Under the pieces are notes generated by a model, which worked only from the letters and a program-made list of their open reading frames with translations, was not told the DNA's origin and did no database searches. Below are positions 13,610-24,694 of a stretch of 64,000 nucleotides of DNA, in pieces. The stretch is from Rhexocercosporidium sp. MPI-PUGE-AT-0058 (taxonomy: Eukaryota > Ascomycota > Leotiomycetes > Helotiales), in the NCBI GenBank assembly GCA_020746875.1, contig JAGTJL010000007.1, positions 930,001 through 994,000 on the forward strand, given 5' to 3'. The position numbers were made by a program, and so were the translations under genes. Position 1 is the stretch's first letter, and every line of letters begins with the position of its first letter.

Positions 13610-15308
13610 CTTAATTAAATTATTGCTTATAAAAGTCTAAGGCCTTAGTTATATAAAGCTATAACGTAATAAAAAAGGAGTAAATTATTATTAAAAAGTA
13701 AAAAAGTATTAAAATAAAGTAAAAAAAGATTAACAGGCGAAAGTAATTCTTTAAGTAAGCGCTTAAGTAAAAGTAGTAATTTAAGCCGAACCGAACGGCT
13801 TTCGGGTGACATTCGGAGTATAAGCTAAAATAAAGTTTAAGTTAAATATATAATTTCGGCGATTCTTTAAGTTTAACGAGACAAAGTAGGAAATCATTTT
13901 ATTATAATTATTTTCTTATTTTCTTAAGTTAATTTAATAATAAAAGTCTCGTCTTATAGCTTAAAAGAAAGTTTTTACTATATATAAAAGAATTATTCCG
14001 ACTTAATGACGTCACTTTAAATAATAACGCTTTAAAATCTTATTTTAAACTTAATAAAGGTTTCCTTAAAATAAAGGTTTATATATAAATTATGAAAAGC
14101 GGACCGGAACTCGTCCGCCTTATAGCCGGTTAAAAAATAAGATTTTAAAAGTAAGATTATTTCTTTAGCGGTTTTAAAAAAGTAAGTTTTTAAAAAGTAT
14201 TATAATTTTAAATAAAATTATGCCGTTTTAATAATTAATTCTTAAATAAAAGTATAATAAGCTCTTTTCGTTAAGTAAAGATTAACGTTAACTTTTAGGC
14301 GGTCTTAAACTAAAGCACGTTATTATTTAAATAAAAGGTTTAAGTCATTATTTAATAAGATAATCTTTTTTATTAATTAAATCTTAAGAGGCCGAAACGA
14401 GCTTAAATAAGCTCCGGGAGTAAGAGGGGCATAACTCTTTAGCGAACCTCTATTAAATTCCACTAATCGAAGTAAAGGAAGAGTAAGAGTTCGTAAGCGA
14501 CTTTAAGGTAGTTCAGAAGGCTTAGAAAGAATAAGGTCTCCTTCGGGATCGTCGTTAACTCGTACGGAATTAAGCCGAAGGGTAGTAAAGGTTATAAGTA
14601 TAATCTTAATTTTAGTAAAAGCTAAATTAAAGTTTTCTTTACTTATTTACTTAATTTTTAATTCAATCGTTAACAGTTTAAAAAAGTCCTTTTAAAACGT
14701 TAAGGTTATTATAATCTATGTCGTTTCGAGCTTTGCCTTTATTCTTTTGGGTAGCGACGCTAAGTTTAAGGGGTAAAGTAATAGGTATTTTTAAATTAAA
14801 AGGCGCTCTTAAGGAGGTCGTAACAACTAAAGGTCTTAATTTAATAAGGTCTTAGTAATTAATTAAAATATAATAAATCTTAATAAAAATAAGTATTTGA
14901 CTCGGGGCAGATTCGGGGGGGTTTCGTACTTAAATCATAAGGTTTTAAATATAATAAAAACACTTCTTTAAAATTTATTTATAATAATCTTTATGCGAAA
15001 AGGGTTATTTAAAGCGTAATCAATAAAAACTGCTCTAGACGTTATTAATTGCGAAGTGCTAAATTAAACCTTAATTTTTAATTATTAAGAGATTTTTAAA
15101 ATCTTAACTCTTTAAAATATTAATAATTAAATCTTTAATAAGATATTATAAAGCCGTCTCTAGCGGAAGTAATCTTCTTATTTAATATAATAATACTAAC
15201 CAAAAAAGCAATATAAAAAGTATATAATAATACTTTAATTAAAGCTATTGAGAGCTAATAAGTTTAATATAAAAGAAATAAAAAAATAAAAAAGGAAAGA
15301 GGAAATAA

Positions 15309-15443
15309 AGAAAGTGTGAGTTTATATATATAAGCTCTTCTAAAACCCTTTCGATACTAGTCCGACTCCGTATGACTTAGTTACCTCTGAACCCCTGGAT
15401 TCCCTGACTCGCTGAGAAGCTCTTAAGTGCACCTATCGTCACA
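15309..15443 (-). repeat. 5' LTR of the first Gypsy element (inner part)
   Basis: The less mutated partner of 8085-8222. On the minus strand it starts TGTGACGATAGG and includes a TATATATATAAA block. It ends sharply at 15443 against Tc1/mariner transposase sequence. Confidence 0.6.
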
Positions 15444-15448
15444 TTCTT

Positions 15449-16990
15449 TTAATACTTCTCTTAGTCTTTTATTATTTATTTTATACTTATTATAGCGCTT
15501 TTCTTAGTAATTTAACGCTTTATTTAAAACAAAGTAAGTTTAATAGCGTTTAAGTTAAGGGAGTTACTAGGCTAAAGTAATTACAAGATTTAAAAGAGAT
15601 TAAACACTTCTTATTAATATTTAAAAGCATAAGTAAGAGCTCTATCTTCTTGAATTATTATATTTAGCTTATAGATCTTATACTTTTATATAAATAAAAG
15701 AAGTTTTCCACGTAAGATAATTATTTAGTAGTTATACTAGTTAATTCCACTATGTCCTTTTTTATTATATATGCGCTATTCGTTTCCGTATACTTTTATA
15801 TAAGTCTCCTACTTCTTATACGGCGTTTATATTTAATAAAGAAGTCCTCTTACTTTTTTAATTCTTTAGCTTTTTATATAACTTTATCTATAGCCTCTCT
15901 TACGGCATTTCTTACGTTAATATTAATAATACGTCCTTTAGCTTCTGTAATAGTCTTTACTTTTTAAATATAATATAGACCTTTCTTATTATATAAAAAA
16001 GTATTTTAAAATATAAATTCCTTAAAGCTTTTTTAACGCTTCCGAATAATATATTTTAAGTAAGCCTCGTTAGCTCTCTTTTATATTCTTCTTTTGGCTC
16101 TTACCTCTTTTAATTATACAGAAGTCTTATCTATAAATATCACGTTCTTTTAATTATTTAAGGTTTAATCTTTATAAGTTATATATTAATCGTACCGCGC
16201 TTTTTTAATTATTTTATCAATCCCGGGTTTTATAATTAATTTGCAAGAAGAAAAGCTATTAGCGACGAGTATGCGGTAAATCGTAAGGGCAGATACTTTG
16301 TGGCCTTTATTTTTTTTTAATTTCTTAAAAATATTAAAATAATTAAGACTTCTTATAATAGAGTTTTTAATAACGAATTTAATTATAGCGTCTACTATTT
16401 CCTAAGAAACAAAAAAACGGCCAGATCTAGGAGCGTCCGCTACGTAATAGTAGTTACGATTCCCTGAGCCTCGTATTCTAACCGAGCGAGCTCGGCATCG
16501 CTCGTAGCATTGCCTTGGCATGGCAACCATGGCGCTAGGCCTAATCGGGAAAGGCTAGGGGGACCCTTTGTGTATTTATATTAGAGCTCCCTCTTATAGA
16601 GAGCTCTCCTTTTCTCCTTGTCTTTTCTTCTTGATTCTGAGCGTAGCTTTAGACCTAAATACAAAGCTATCTCCTGCACCGTATCAACCTTTGGCAAGCC
16701 GTAACAATAGTCCTTAAGCTTATGATTTATGGATAAGTCTTATATCCGCTTAATAACTGTTTTACAATATCGATATACAAAAGTACGGGAAATCTTCGTC
16801 TATTTTTTAATCTTTCAATAAGTTTAATTAAGCTTTAATATTATAATAACTTAAATTCTCGCTATAAGATTATGCTTTCTTATCGGGGATTTTATTAAAG
16901 ACGTAATAATTAAACGAAAAGGCTATAGAATATTATAACGAACGATATTCTCCTCTTTTAATAAGTCTTCTTCGTCGTCTTCTTACTTTA
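15449..16990 (-). mobile_element. RIP-decayed Tc1/mariner transposon with transposase relic
   Basis: The minus-strand frame is readable through stops. It gives DYYVADAPRSGR spanning the LTR insertion site, then GHKVSALTIYRILVANSFSS, KPGIDKIIKKARYD, NVIFIDKTSV, VRAKRRI, SGIN-YNY-IIILRGKLLLF, IIIQEDRALTYAFKY and EVFNLF. These are the helix-turn-helix and DDE segments of fungal Tc1/mariner transposases. A plus-strand open stretch at 15752-15967 is only the antisense of this relic. The transposase is cut by a solo LTR (16452-16706), and its C-terminal part runs up to the neighbouring Gypsy LTR. Terminal repeats were not found. Confidence 0.8.
16452..16706 (+). repeat. Solo LTR (255 bp) with ATAGT target duplication
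   Basis: A 255-bp sequence ending GCCGTAACA and flanked on both sides by ATAGT (16447-16451 and 16707-16711). It is the reverse complement of the LTRs at 32472-32726 and 39257-39511, all exactly 255 bp. It keeps near-normal composition and is clearly less RIP-mutated than those two. The perfect 5-bp duplication shows insertion of an LTR element, then loss of the interior by LTR-LTR recombination. The insertion site is within the Tc1/mariner transposase. Confidence 0.9.
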
Positions 16991-17570
16991 AGCTTTCGTC
17001 GGGGCTAATTTTATTTTCTCTTTTAATTTTAAATTTAATTTAAAAAGAAATAGTTTATAAAGGTTTAAATTATAATTAAAAGAAGTAGAATTCGTATTAA
17101 AGAGTTTGCGAGTAATACTAGAAGTGCTAGCTCTATTAATTAAAGCTTCAAAATCTAACTCGTTATATTAATCGGATTCAAAATTAAAGCTTAATTCAGA
17201 ATCTGAATTACGTGGCTTTAAGTGAGCATTTTTAATACTAAAATCCGAAAATATAAATTATTTTCAGAGTAGAAACTTATATTTGATATATAATAAATAT
17301 GTATAAATTTATATTAAAATAAATATAAGAAGAGAGGGCCTTATACTTCTTTATTTAAAATTTACCTTTTTTCTTCTTCTCTTGCTACGTTATATATTAT
17401 TAAGTCGATATCTAAGCCTTTTCATTAATTGGTACGCTTTAAGGGACGTTACAGGGGACTTCCCTTATAATACTCTATTAAAGATAAGCCAATAGAGCCT
17501 GTAAGAGAGCCTCAGGCCTTTGAGACCCTGTAATCCCGGGACTTTTGAGACGAATCTCCGTACTAATAAC
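16991..17570. other. AT-rich stretch, nothing recognised
   Basis: RIP-like composition continues, with a few GC-richer words near 17440-17560. No coding relic, repeat end or RNA gene could be identified on either strand. Confidence 0.5.
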
Positions 17571-17574
17571 AAGT

Positions 17575-17742
17575 ATATAAAAATAACAAAAGTTCCTTAG
17601 AATTTATAATTCAATAAGAAAGGAGGTAAGAAGTGTAGATATTTATATATAAAAGGAGAGCTTTACTAGCTCGTCTAATTTCGGTAATGCTCGCTAAGTC
17701 GGCACACCGGCAATGAGGCTCTGGGCACTCCCAGTCGTCACA
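17575..17742 (-). repeat. LTR-like sequence, copy A, left edge of gene island
   Basis: Shares ordered blocks with 25568-25743: ATAACAA..AGT, CTTAGAATTTATAATT, a TTATATATAAA block, GCTCGT.TAAT.TCGG, AATGAGGCT, and the same terminal CGTCACA. On the minus strand both begin TGTGACG, as does the first Gypsy LTR. The composition returns to normal immediately to its right, so it marks the island boundary. Identity is roughly two thirds by eye. Confidence 0.5.
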
Positions 17743-18160
17743 TCAGATATTCATTAGACACATGTTGTGGCTCGAAGGACATCGAAATCCTTCATTGCGG
17801 ACCTTCAATCCTCTAAACGCCCTTTTTTAATCTCAGATAACGCAGATCGTCACTTTCACAGGCGAAGCTGAAAGAGACTAAATGGGGCTGGGAGAGAGGC
17901 TATATTAGATGCAGTCTAAGTCAGAAAGAAACGTAGGTCATCTGAAGACACAACTGGGAACTAACATTGCCCAGTAGTAAAGGAATGTGTCCGAATGGAT
18001 ACTTAGGAGGCGCAGTCACGTTCCGGTCTGCAATTGAGGGCAGATGGGACCTCATCAAAGTCTTCATTCTACGAAGGAACTCATACCACAACTCCTTGTG
18101 ACCGATCAAGCTCTCAGCCTGTGATCCTTTGCCGCTCGGCGACCGAACTACGGGTGCAGT

Positions 18161-19177
18161 TCAACCTATGATCATAGCCCGAATCTCGATGCTCTTTCGA
18201 GCAGGTGTTCCATTGGGAACGGAATGATCGATAAATGCGGAGTGTGGACATACTTCGATCTGTCAGCAAGAACATACAATCGTCAAGGGTAAGATTAAAT
18301 CTTACACGGCGCCTCGTCAGCCTGGCTGTCCCCCAGCTTAAACACAATCACATCATCCCAATCCATTCCCTTCTTGTAGAACCAACGCTGCTTGGGGTTA
18401 TACAACACCTCGTACGCTTCATCTTGGTAGTGTGGAAAGATGATATCGGCTGCTACTAAATCTCTGTCGGGATTTAGGCTACGATAGTCACAGACGGCGA
18501 GAGGACTATCCTGGTTAGGTGTGGTGATTGGCCTCCAGATACTGTCAAGGTGGCTTGGATCAGACACATGTTCCCTGGGCAGGGCTGTGACTTACTTCAA
18601 AAATCGCACTCGCTGCTTTCCGAGTACGGGTGCCTGTTCTGGGAGAAAAAGCTGTAGTCTTCTGACGCATGCTGTGGGCGTTGCATCTAAGCAGAAATAG
18701 ATGTTCAGTAACAGTCATCCCAGAAGGTGGGCTGACTTACCGCAATGTGCGCGGAAGAAGGGTGTTTTGGTCGACTTGCTGCCAGGCTCGGCAGGATCGT
18801 TACCCCGAAACTGATGTACGGTCAGTTCAACCAACTGTGATCGTTTGGGAGATGTCCTGCGTCTACTATCTTACATTGTAGGCGTATATCAGCACTTGGG
18901 CACACTTGAAGTGATCTTTCAGCCACATCTCCATTTGTGGGATATATTGAGAGCAGACAGAGATGTCATTCCACTGCTGCATCCGTACCGGGGACTTTGT
19001 GAATTCAAACCCGGAATCGGCTAATGAAAAGGAGCTCTCGTGCCCAGATAAATCAAAGACTTCAACCCGGTGGTCTGAAGTAATAATGTTTGTTCGGGGG
19101 AAGTTGGTGCCACTCGGGAGCCTGCTGAGGTAGGGTTTATCGACTTGGTAGATGTCCAGAGGTGCCAAAAAGGACAT
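18161..19177 (-). CDS. CmcJ/AsaB-like oxidoreductase (hydroxylase/desaturase family)
   Basis: A five-exon model fits with in-frame joins: 19177-18875, 18810-18741, 18686-18596, 18541-18306, 18252-18161. The introns are 64, 54, 54 and 53 bp with GTAAG donors. The product is about 263 aa. Family landmarks in order are SFLAPLDIYQ, PRTNIITSDH, GHES, SGFEF, QQWNDISVCSQYIP, RAHCDATPTACVRRL, VRFLNIWRPI, SPLAVCDYRSL, ADIIFPHY, NPKQRWFYKKGM, HSAFIDHSVP and ARKSIEIRAMIIG at the end. This is the family of AsaB, CmcJ and GA4-desaturase-like proteins of fungal secondary metabolism, presumed oxidoreductases; the substrate is unknown. The ATG at 19177 is the first in-frame one; an upstream exon is possible. 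The gene appears intact and not RIP-mutated. No other biosynthetic gene is adjacent. Confidence 0.85.
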
Positions 19178-20480
19178 CCCGGCTGACTGCACCGATTTCA
19201 AATTCCAGTCCAGTGTCGATTTCTCCACATCACTATTGTAAAGAGCGGCTGACCTCAAGATAGGAGTTTTGAGCCGTGCTCGAGAGTCTTGGGTGGATTT
19301 GACTGAGTTCTGTCAGCCGTATCACGCTGCTGCCCAAGAGTGCACCGGTACTTACCTGATCGCGCCTTCTCTTCCAACGCCCGAGCTGACCTGGCCCATA
19401 TTCTCCAAGGTCGGTCAAATGGCAGAGTTTTGTCAAACCTCCAGGACAGAACCTCGGGGAACTCAGAGCGAAGCCATGCAGATTTTGTCTTGCAGCTTGT
19501 CGGCGGCCAATAAGCTCGCCAAGGCTGATGTAAACTGAGGCGCTTCTCTGATTCGTGCCTGCAGCAATGTTCGTCGGATTCCGAACCAAAGTACCATGTG
19601 GTATCTGGGGCTCGGTCTCCAGAACTGCATGTGTCCATAGCCACCGAGGTCCCAATATGACTTGTTTGTTGGGGCAAAGGCAAATTTGAAAGCGACGAGT
19701 TTGGTGATGGCGAAGATTCAAATATGGGCTGGAAGGTTGTAAGGATGAGATTGAGTCCTCGGGGATCTAACTCAATCCGGTACCGTCCCTATGTTAGTTA
19801 ATCTCTCATCACGTGCCATCGATCTGTGTTGTGCCGCCGTTGCGGTTCTTCCGGACTGGTCAGCCAGCACAGGCCCGGTTGCCCGTTCCGTCTTCTGCGT
19901 GACCCCGCAAATAATTCATCATTCGAGATGTGGCCCATAGAAGTGCTCGATTCGCAGCCTTTGAACTGCCGTCATGGCTGAAGCGATACGTCCAGATCCA
20001 TTCGAAGTGCCATTCACTAGCACTACCCTTCAGGTCATTCTTCCGATCGGGGTTTTCAACTAGGAGTTTTAAGAGAAGGGAAAGATACCCAGCTACCTAG
20101 GAAAGGAGGGAAGGTAATGGATTCCGTCTCAAAATCCAGAAAAGGCGAAAAGAAAGGAGCAGCCTAGAACGCAACGTTCTTGAGTGAGACTCACGCAGAA
20201 GTAACTATATAGACACGATACAATTTGGTCGGCATCCTAATGTTCCCAGAGCCTCGAACGTGGCCGAAAAGAGCTCTTCGCCGCCGTCATCGGATGCGTC
20301 TTGGTAGGATGTAGATCAAGCCACGCAGGTGACTTGACGCCCGACTCCAGTGCATCATGCATCAACGAGAAGGTGAACCGCGTTGGTCAATTCGTAGCCT
20401 TTCATGCCTACCTGCTGGCAAGAAAACTACAACTGTTGCCTCGATTCGAACATCACACCCCCCGAGTAAAACACAGCGAG
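19178..20480. other. Intergenic region between divergent genes, unassigned ORFs
   Basis: About 1.3 kb of normal composition between the minus-strand CmcJ-like gene and the plus-strand caspase-like gene, so it should contain both promoters. Overlapping open stretches on the minus strand at 19233-19721 have protein-like texture (for example GHMQFWRPSPRYHMVLWFG), but no family was recognised and no splice model was found. It may be a remnant gene or a long leader. Confidence 0.4.
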
Positions 20481-23400
20481 ATGTCGGGACAGTTCACAGA
20501 AAGATGCCCAGATGAGATGCGCAGAGCCTCGTCCGATGAAGGGATTCATCAATCCGACGATTCAGACCTAACGTGAGCGTTGTGATGAGGCGGTCACGGC
20601 CGGCCAGTAGTTGCTGACGCTCTGCAGCGCGAACAGTTGCTCGATCGACAACGAGCAGTGCCAGGATGCGTCGATTGAGCAACAGAGCGACGGGTTGAGA
20701 AGCACGGAGCTGGAAAGTCCGTATACTGACACACGAAGTTCATCCAGCTCATCTGCATCAAGCGTACCTCCCCCTGCGGATGACTGGGACCGCACTCTGC
20801 GCCACATAGGACTACAGAGCTTTGGGAAGGAGCTTCAAAAAGCTACACTATCGGTGTTTCCAAAACACACTGCCTCGAGATACCATGGAGTGTATGCATT
20901 ACTTGTCTTTTGGAAAACCCCGGATCCCAAGCTACCGGTTGCATGTGAAATACGTCGGCTTCGAAATGTGTTTGAGGACATCTATCATTACAATGTAGAG
21001 GAGTTCCAGATCCCTGATGACGATAGCCATGCCGATGTGAGTGAAAAGATCAACGCCTTCGTCAAAGTCAATGCGAACAGCAAGAATGACCTCAAAATCG
21101 TCTATTATGCTGGCCATGGCCGCCTATCCCGGACGAAAGAACTCATTTGGTCCCCGTGAGTTTAACAGAGTATTTTTCTTCACATTTTGACTGCTGACCT
21201 TTTGCCATCCAGTATGCCAGAGGAAACAAAGCAGAAGAGCCCTCTCGTGATCTGGAGCGGAATACAAAGGTCCTTAGAAATGGCCAAGAGCGATGTCCTG
21301 ATCTTACTGGATTGTTGCTCTGCCGGTGTCAACCAAGTGTCAGATGGTAATGGTATTACCGAGCTAATGTGCGCCTGCGCATATAACGCCACTGCAAATG
21401 GAGTTGGCCAATATTCTTTCACCTGGACACTTATAACTGAACTAAAGCTTTTGAGCAAAAAGCCCGTCTTCACAGTTGGGGAGCTTTACTCCGCAATCTA
21501 CACTCGAATGCAATCCCACCTCGTGCAAGGTGTTGACAACGAGCGGTACCCAGCTCCAGTTCATTTTGCCCATGCTGGAGCTCAGTCTTTCTTCGGCAGT
21601 ATCTCGCTATCGGTTCATAAACCAAACGATACACAATCTACCAGCCGCGCCTTTAATCCAACGAAGCGATCGGCTGTTGAGGAGGAGGAGGAGGAGGAGG
21701 AGGAGGCGATGGTGGATGGATGTGGCAATCTGGGCAAATCCGCGTATCAAGGCAAGCGACGCCGCATCGATCAGGGTGTTAGCTTGCCGTCACTGGGATC
21801 TACCTCAAACCAGTTTGCTGAACAGTTCCCCGAAGGAAATCCGCTCGCCGAGCCGGAACGTGTATTAGAGGCCCCAAGAAGCACATTGAAGGACTCGTTG
21901 CACCCAGGTGACGCCCCAAGAGCACTATTTCTTGTTCGCTTCATAGAGGACATACCGACTGAAGACCTGTCTGTGGAGCTTTTCAAAGATTGGATAAGCT
22001 CCTGCCCGGCAGCGGTGGCTGAAATCCGCATCGAAGCCAGTTACAAATGCTTTTCAACACTTGTTTTCATAACTGTTCCGCTTGCGATGCAGGCTTATAT
22101 GCCAAAGGACCCCGCGATCATGGCACTTGGGCCTGTCAATTCCTCCATCATTCTGCATAACACACTAAAGAATACCCTCCAACAAGTGCAAGAAGAAAAA
22201 ACCAGAGAATTCAATCCCGAGAAATTCAAAGCTACCAACTATGCGCCTGCAAACTCTCAAGCTTGGACTACACCACATTGGACTACTATGGATGGCAGGC
22301 AGAATAGCTTTGCTCAACCCCACAGCTTTGGCTCCAATCCGGGTCAACAGTGGACTCATGCGCCTGGTATAGTTCAAGATATGAACATTCCTAGCGACGA
22401 TCTGAATTCATGGCCAGGGGAGGCAAGCCAAGCACCTACTGATCGACTGGACCATCCACAAGATGACGGATCCTCGATCCCTCAACGCTCTCCAAGCTGG
22501 TCCCATCAGGCAACTGTCGACGACCCTTGGACCAGTGTGTCAACGAACGTTCTCGCTGAAGCCGGCTTCCGGGAGGGTGATCGACAAAACCCAGACTCAT
22601 CAAAGATTCCAGCGACTGTGGGTGATTCTCTAGTCTCCATAACTGTTGCCACTCCTAGTACCGAACTTGAGCCAACATTTAACGTGCATAACGCCAGCCA
22701 AAGCTCTGTTGCTGAGCCTTGGTCCTCGCGCCAGCCACACCCACCAAAGCTTCTAGGCCAAGCCGATGCACAAGAGACTGAATATCTACCTGAATTAGAA
22801 TGGGAACATTTGACAAAGTTTGAACCTTTGGAGACTGAATCTCGGCTTGAGTCGTTCCCTTCGAGCAGGAACGCTAGCTGGTCTTTGATATCTCCAACCA
22901 ACTGGGGGAAAAAGCTCACAAGGGACGTGGTCAGCAGCACCGACAACAAGTCGATCACATGGGTACCTGCAGAATCGAAAGAGGAGGAAGCCTTGCTAAA
23001 GACACAGCGCCGTGGACCGTTCGAGCACCAGAAGCTACGCGGGGAGACTAGCTACACTCGAAAGCTGAGGGCATGTGTTAGGTGTAGAATGCAGAAGATA
23101 AGGGTGAGTATTTCTTTAATGGTGGTATCTCAAGATCAAGATCTGATATATTTAGTGTCAAATCAATGTTAATGACCCGAGTGGGATTTGCCAAACCTGC
23201 GAGGCGGCCGTTTCGAAGCAGAGGATCTATACCCTTCCATGCGTTCGGCACAAGCTCACGGATTGTGTTATATACCGTACTGGAAAAGCTCCTGGATTTG
23301 AGTTCACATTCAGGTGGCCCAAGATGAAATTGGAAGACATCACCGAATGGTCTAGCCCGGAAATCAAGAACATCAAAGTACAGTCGGATGTATGCGATAC

Positions 23401-24663
23401 ACCATTAGAGCTTAACGTTCGGAAATTTATCCCCATCCCTCAAGACTCGTTGCGTAGATCATGGATGGATGGGAAGAAGAAGAAATTCAAAGAGACGACG
23501 CCATACGCTATTGTTAATATGAACGCTGCGGTGAAAGTTATGGAGGACTATATCAACAAACATATATTCGAGTGCGTGGCTTACTGGCTAAGAGACAAGG
23601 ATGAGTGGGTTCAAGAGACGTACAGGTTCGCGAGAAAATACTTGCTCATTGCTGTGAGTCCTGAGATCGCCAGTTACCTGTATTACCTGTATTACCCGTA
23701 TTTTACTGACGTTCCGCAGCCCTCCGATGAAGCCCATCTTCTTGGCGATACTTTTCGACTATGGTTCGCAATCCGCCGCAATGCTACTACTGAATGGATT
23801 GTTGGGGGAGATAGCCTAGACATGTAGGTAGCCGGGGATATCTCATTCTTTCCTTTCCCCAAAAGGTTCTCCCCTTCCAAAACATGTCTCGCGATTCTCT
23901 TAAACCCTTACAACTGCAGAGCTAATCCATCCCCGGCTACGTAGGGTCCCAGAAACTAAAGATCGATCCTATCCTTTGTTCGGAAAGATTCCACTGCCAC
24001 CTGTCATGATCCAACAACTGGATATGATTCTGAATCTTAGATTCTTGGAGCCCCTTCGAAGGAAATTTCTTGACGATTTGCAAAGAATAGTAATGCGGAA
24101 TAATCCCAAGAGTTGGATGACCATCTACCTGATCACGTTCATCGCTTGTCACAGCTTTGCTGCTGTAACTGCAGAAAACTATAAGAATGCGAGAAAGCAC
24201 GGGCTGCTGGTACGTCCCCAAGCCACTCTCATCGCAGAGCCCGAAAGCACTCGCTGATCCAGTGTTTGCAGAGAAAATACGCCATGCCCAACTTAATGTC
24301 CGAAATTCATCATAGTGCGAATGTTTGCTTATCGCATTATCACTATTGCACAAGTGCCAATAATCCATTCGATGTTCTCGATAAATGGGACAAACGCGAG
24401 ACCACACAGTTTGCCGAAATGTCAACAACCGAGTTTCACTTCCTCCGCAAAACCGTGAAGATGGTCAAAGAGCGAGGTTAGTCAAAAGCACGCAAATTTG
24501 ATTTCCATGCTGATCATGAGCAACAGAGGATGAAATCAAGGATGTACATACTTTCGGCCTCTACGAGGATGACTTGTATTTCGTATCGCAGATGCATGAG
24601 AAGAACTGGACTCCGAGAGATACCGTTATTGACTACCGAGAGGGTACTGTTGATATGTGCTAA
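20481..24663 (+). CDS. Caspase-like (peptidase C14) domain joined to atypical Zn2Cys6 domain
   Basis: Exons: 20481-20572, 20628-21155, 21213-23103, 23156-23653, 23720-23823, about 23920-24209, 24272-24476, 24527-24663. The product is about 1,247 aa. The caspase-like domain (about residues 90-320) has VYYAGHG (His194) and LLDCCSAG (Cys241/242), the expected His-Cys dyad. It is followed by a segment typical of fungal caspase proteins (SFSTL-like CFSTLVF and PKDPAI). A poly-Glu run (about 363-372) and a long Ser/Pro/Trp-rich linker come next. Then C828-x2-C831-x6-C838-x10-C849-x2-C852-x13-C866, a Zn2Cys6-like pattern with a long last loop, and a helical C-terminal region (WFAIRRN, GKIPLPPVMIQQLDMI, LEPLRRKFLDDL). 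A possible role is a protease or signalling domain coupled to DNA binding in cell death or immunity. All joins are in frame except the one at 23824-23919. Alternatively these are two genes, but exon 3 is one open frame covering the catalytic Cys and the first two zinc Cys. Confidence 0.8.
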
Positions 24664-24694
24664 TGAAGCTAGTTTGATTTAATGGAGGACACAG

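Larger units (their letters stand above)
8085..15443 (-). mobile_element. RIP-decayed Ty3/Gypsy retrotransposon, nearly complete
   Basis: About 7.4 kb bounded by related LTR ends. Read on the minus strand the order is 5' LTR (right), gag zinc knuckle (13568-13609), reverse transcriptase (about 11900-12330), integrase N-terminal region (11010-11222), polypurine tract (8226-8235), 3' LTR (left). RT before integrase identifies Gypsy. Over the outer 25 bp the two LTR copies differ only by G to A or C to T changes, a clean RIP record. The right LTR abuts transposase sequence of a Tc1/mariner element, so this element probably landed inside it. No target duplication could be confirmed because the left LTR's outer edge is eroded. 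Confidence 0.8.

Noticed and set aside
15752..15967. 71-codon hydrophobic plus-strand ORF as a membrane protein
   Set aside because: It is the antisense of a well-matched Tc1/mariner transposase relic, and its hydrophobicity follows from the AT-rich composition.
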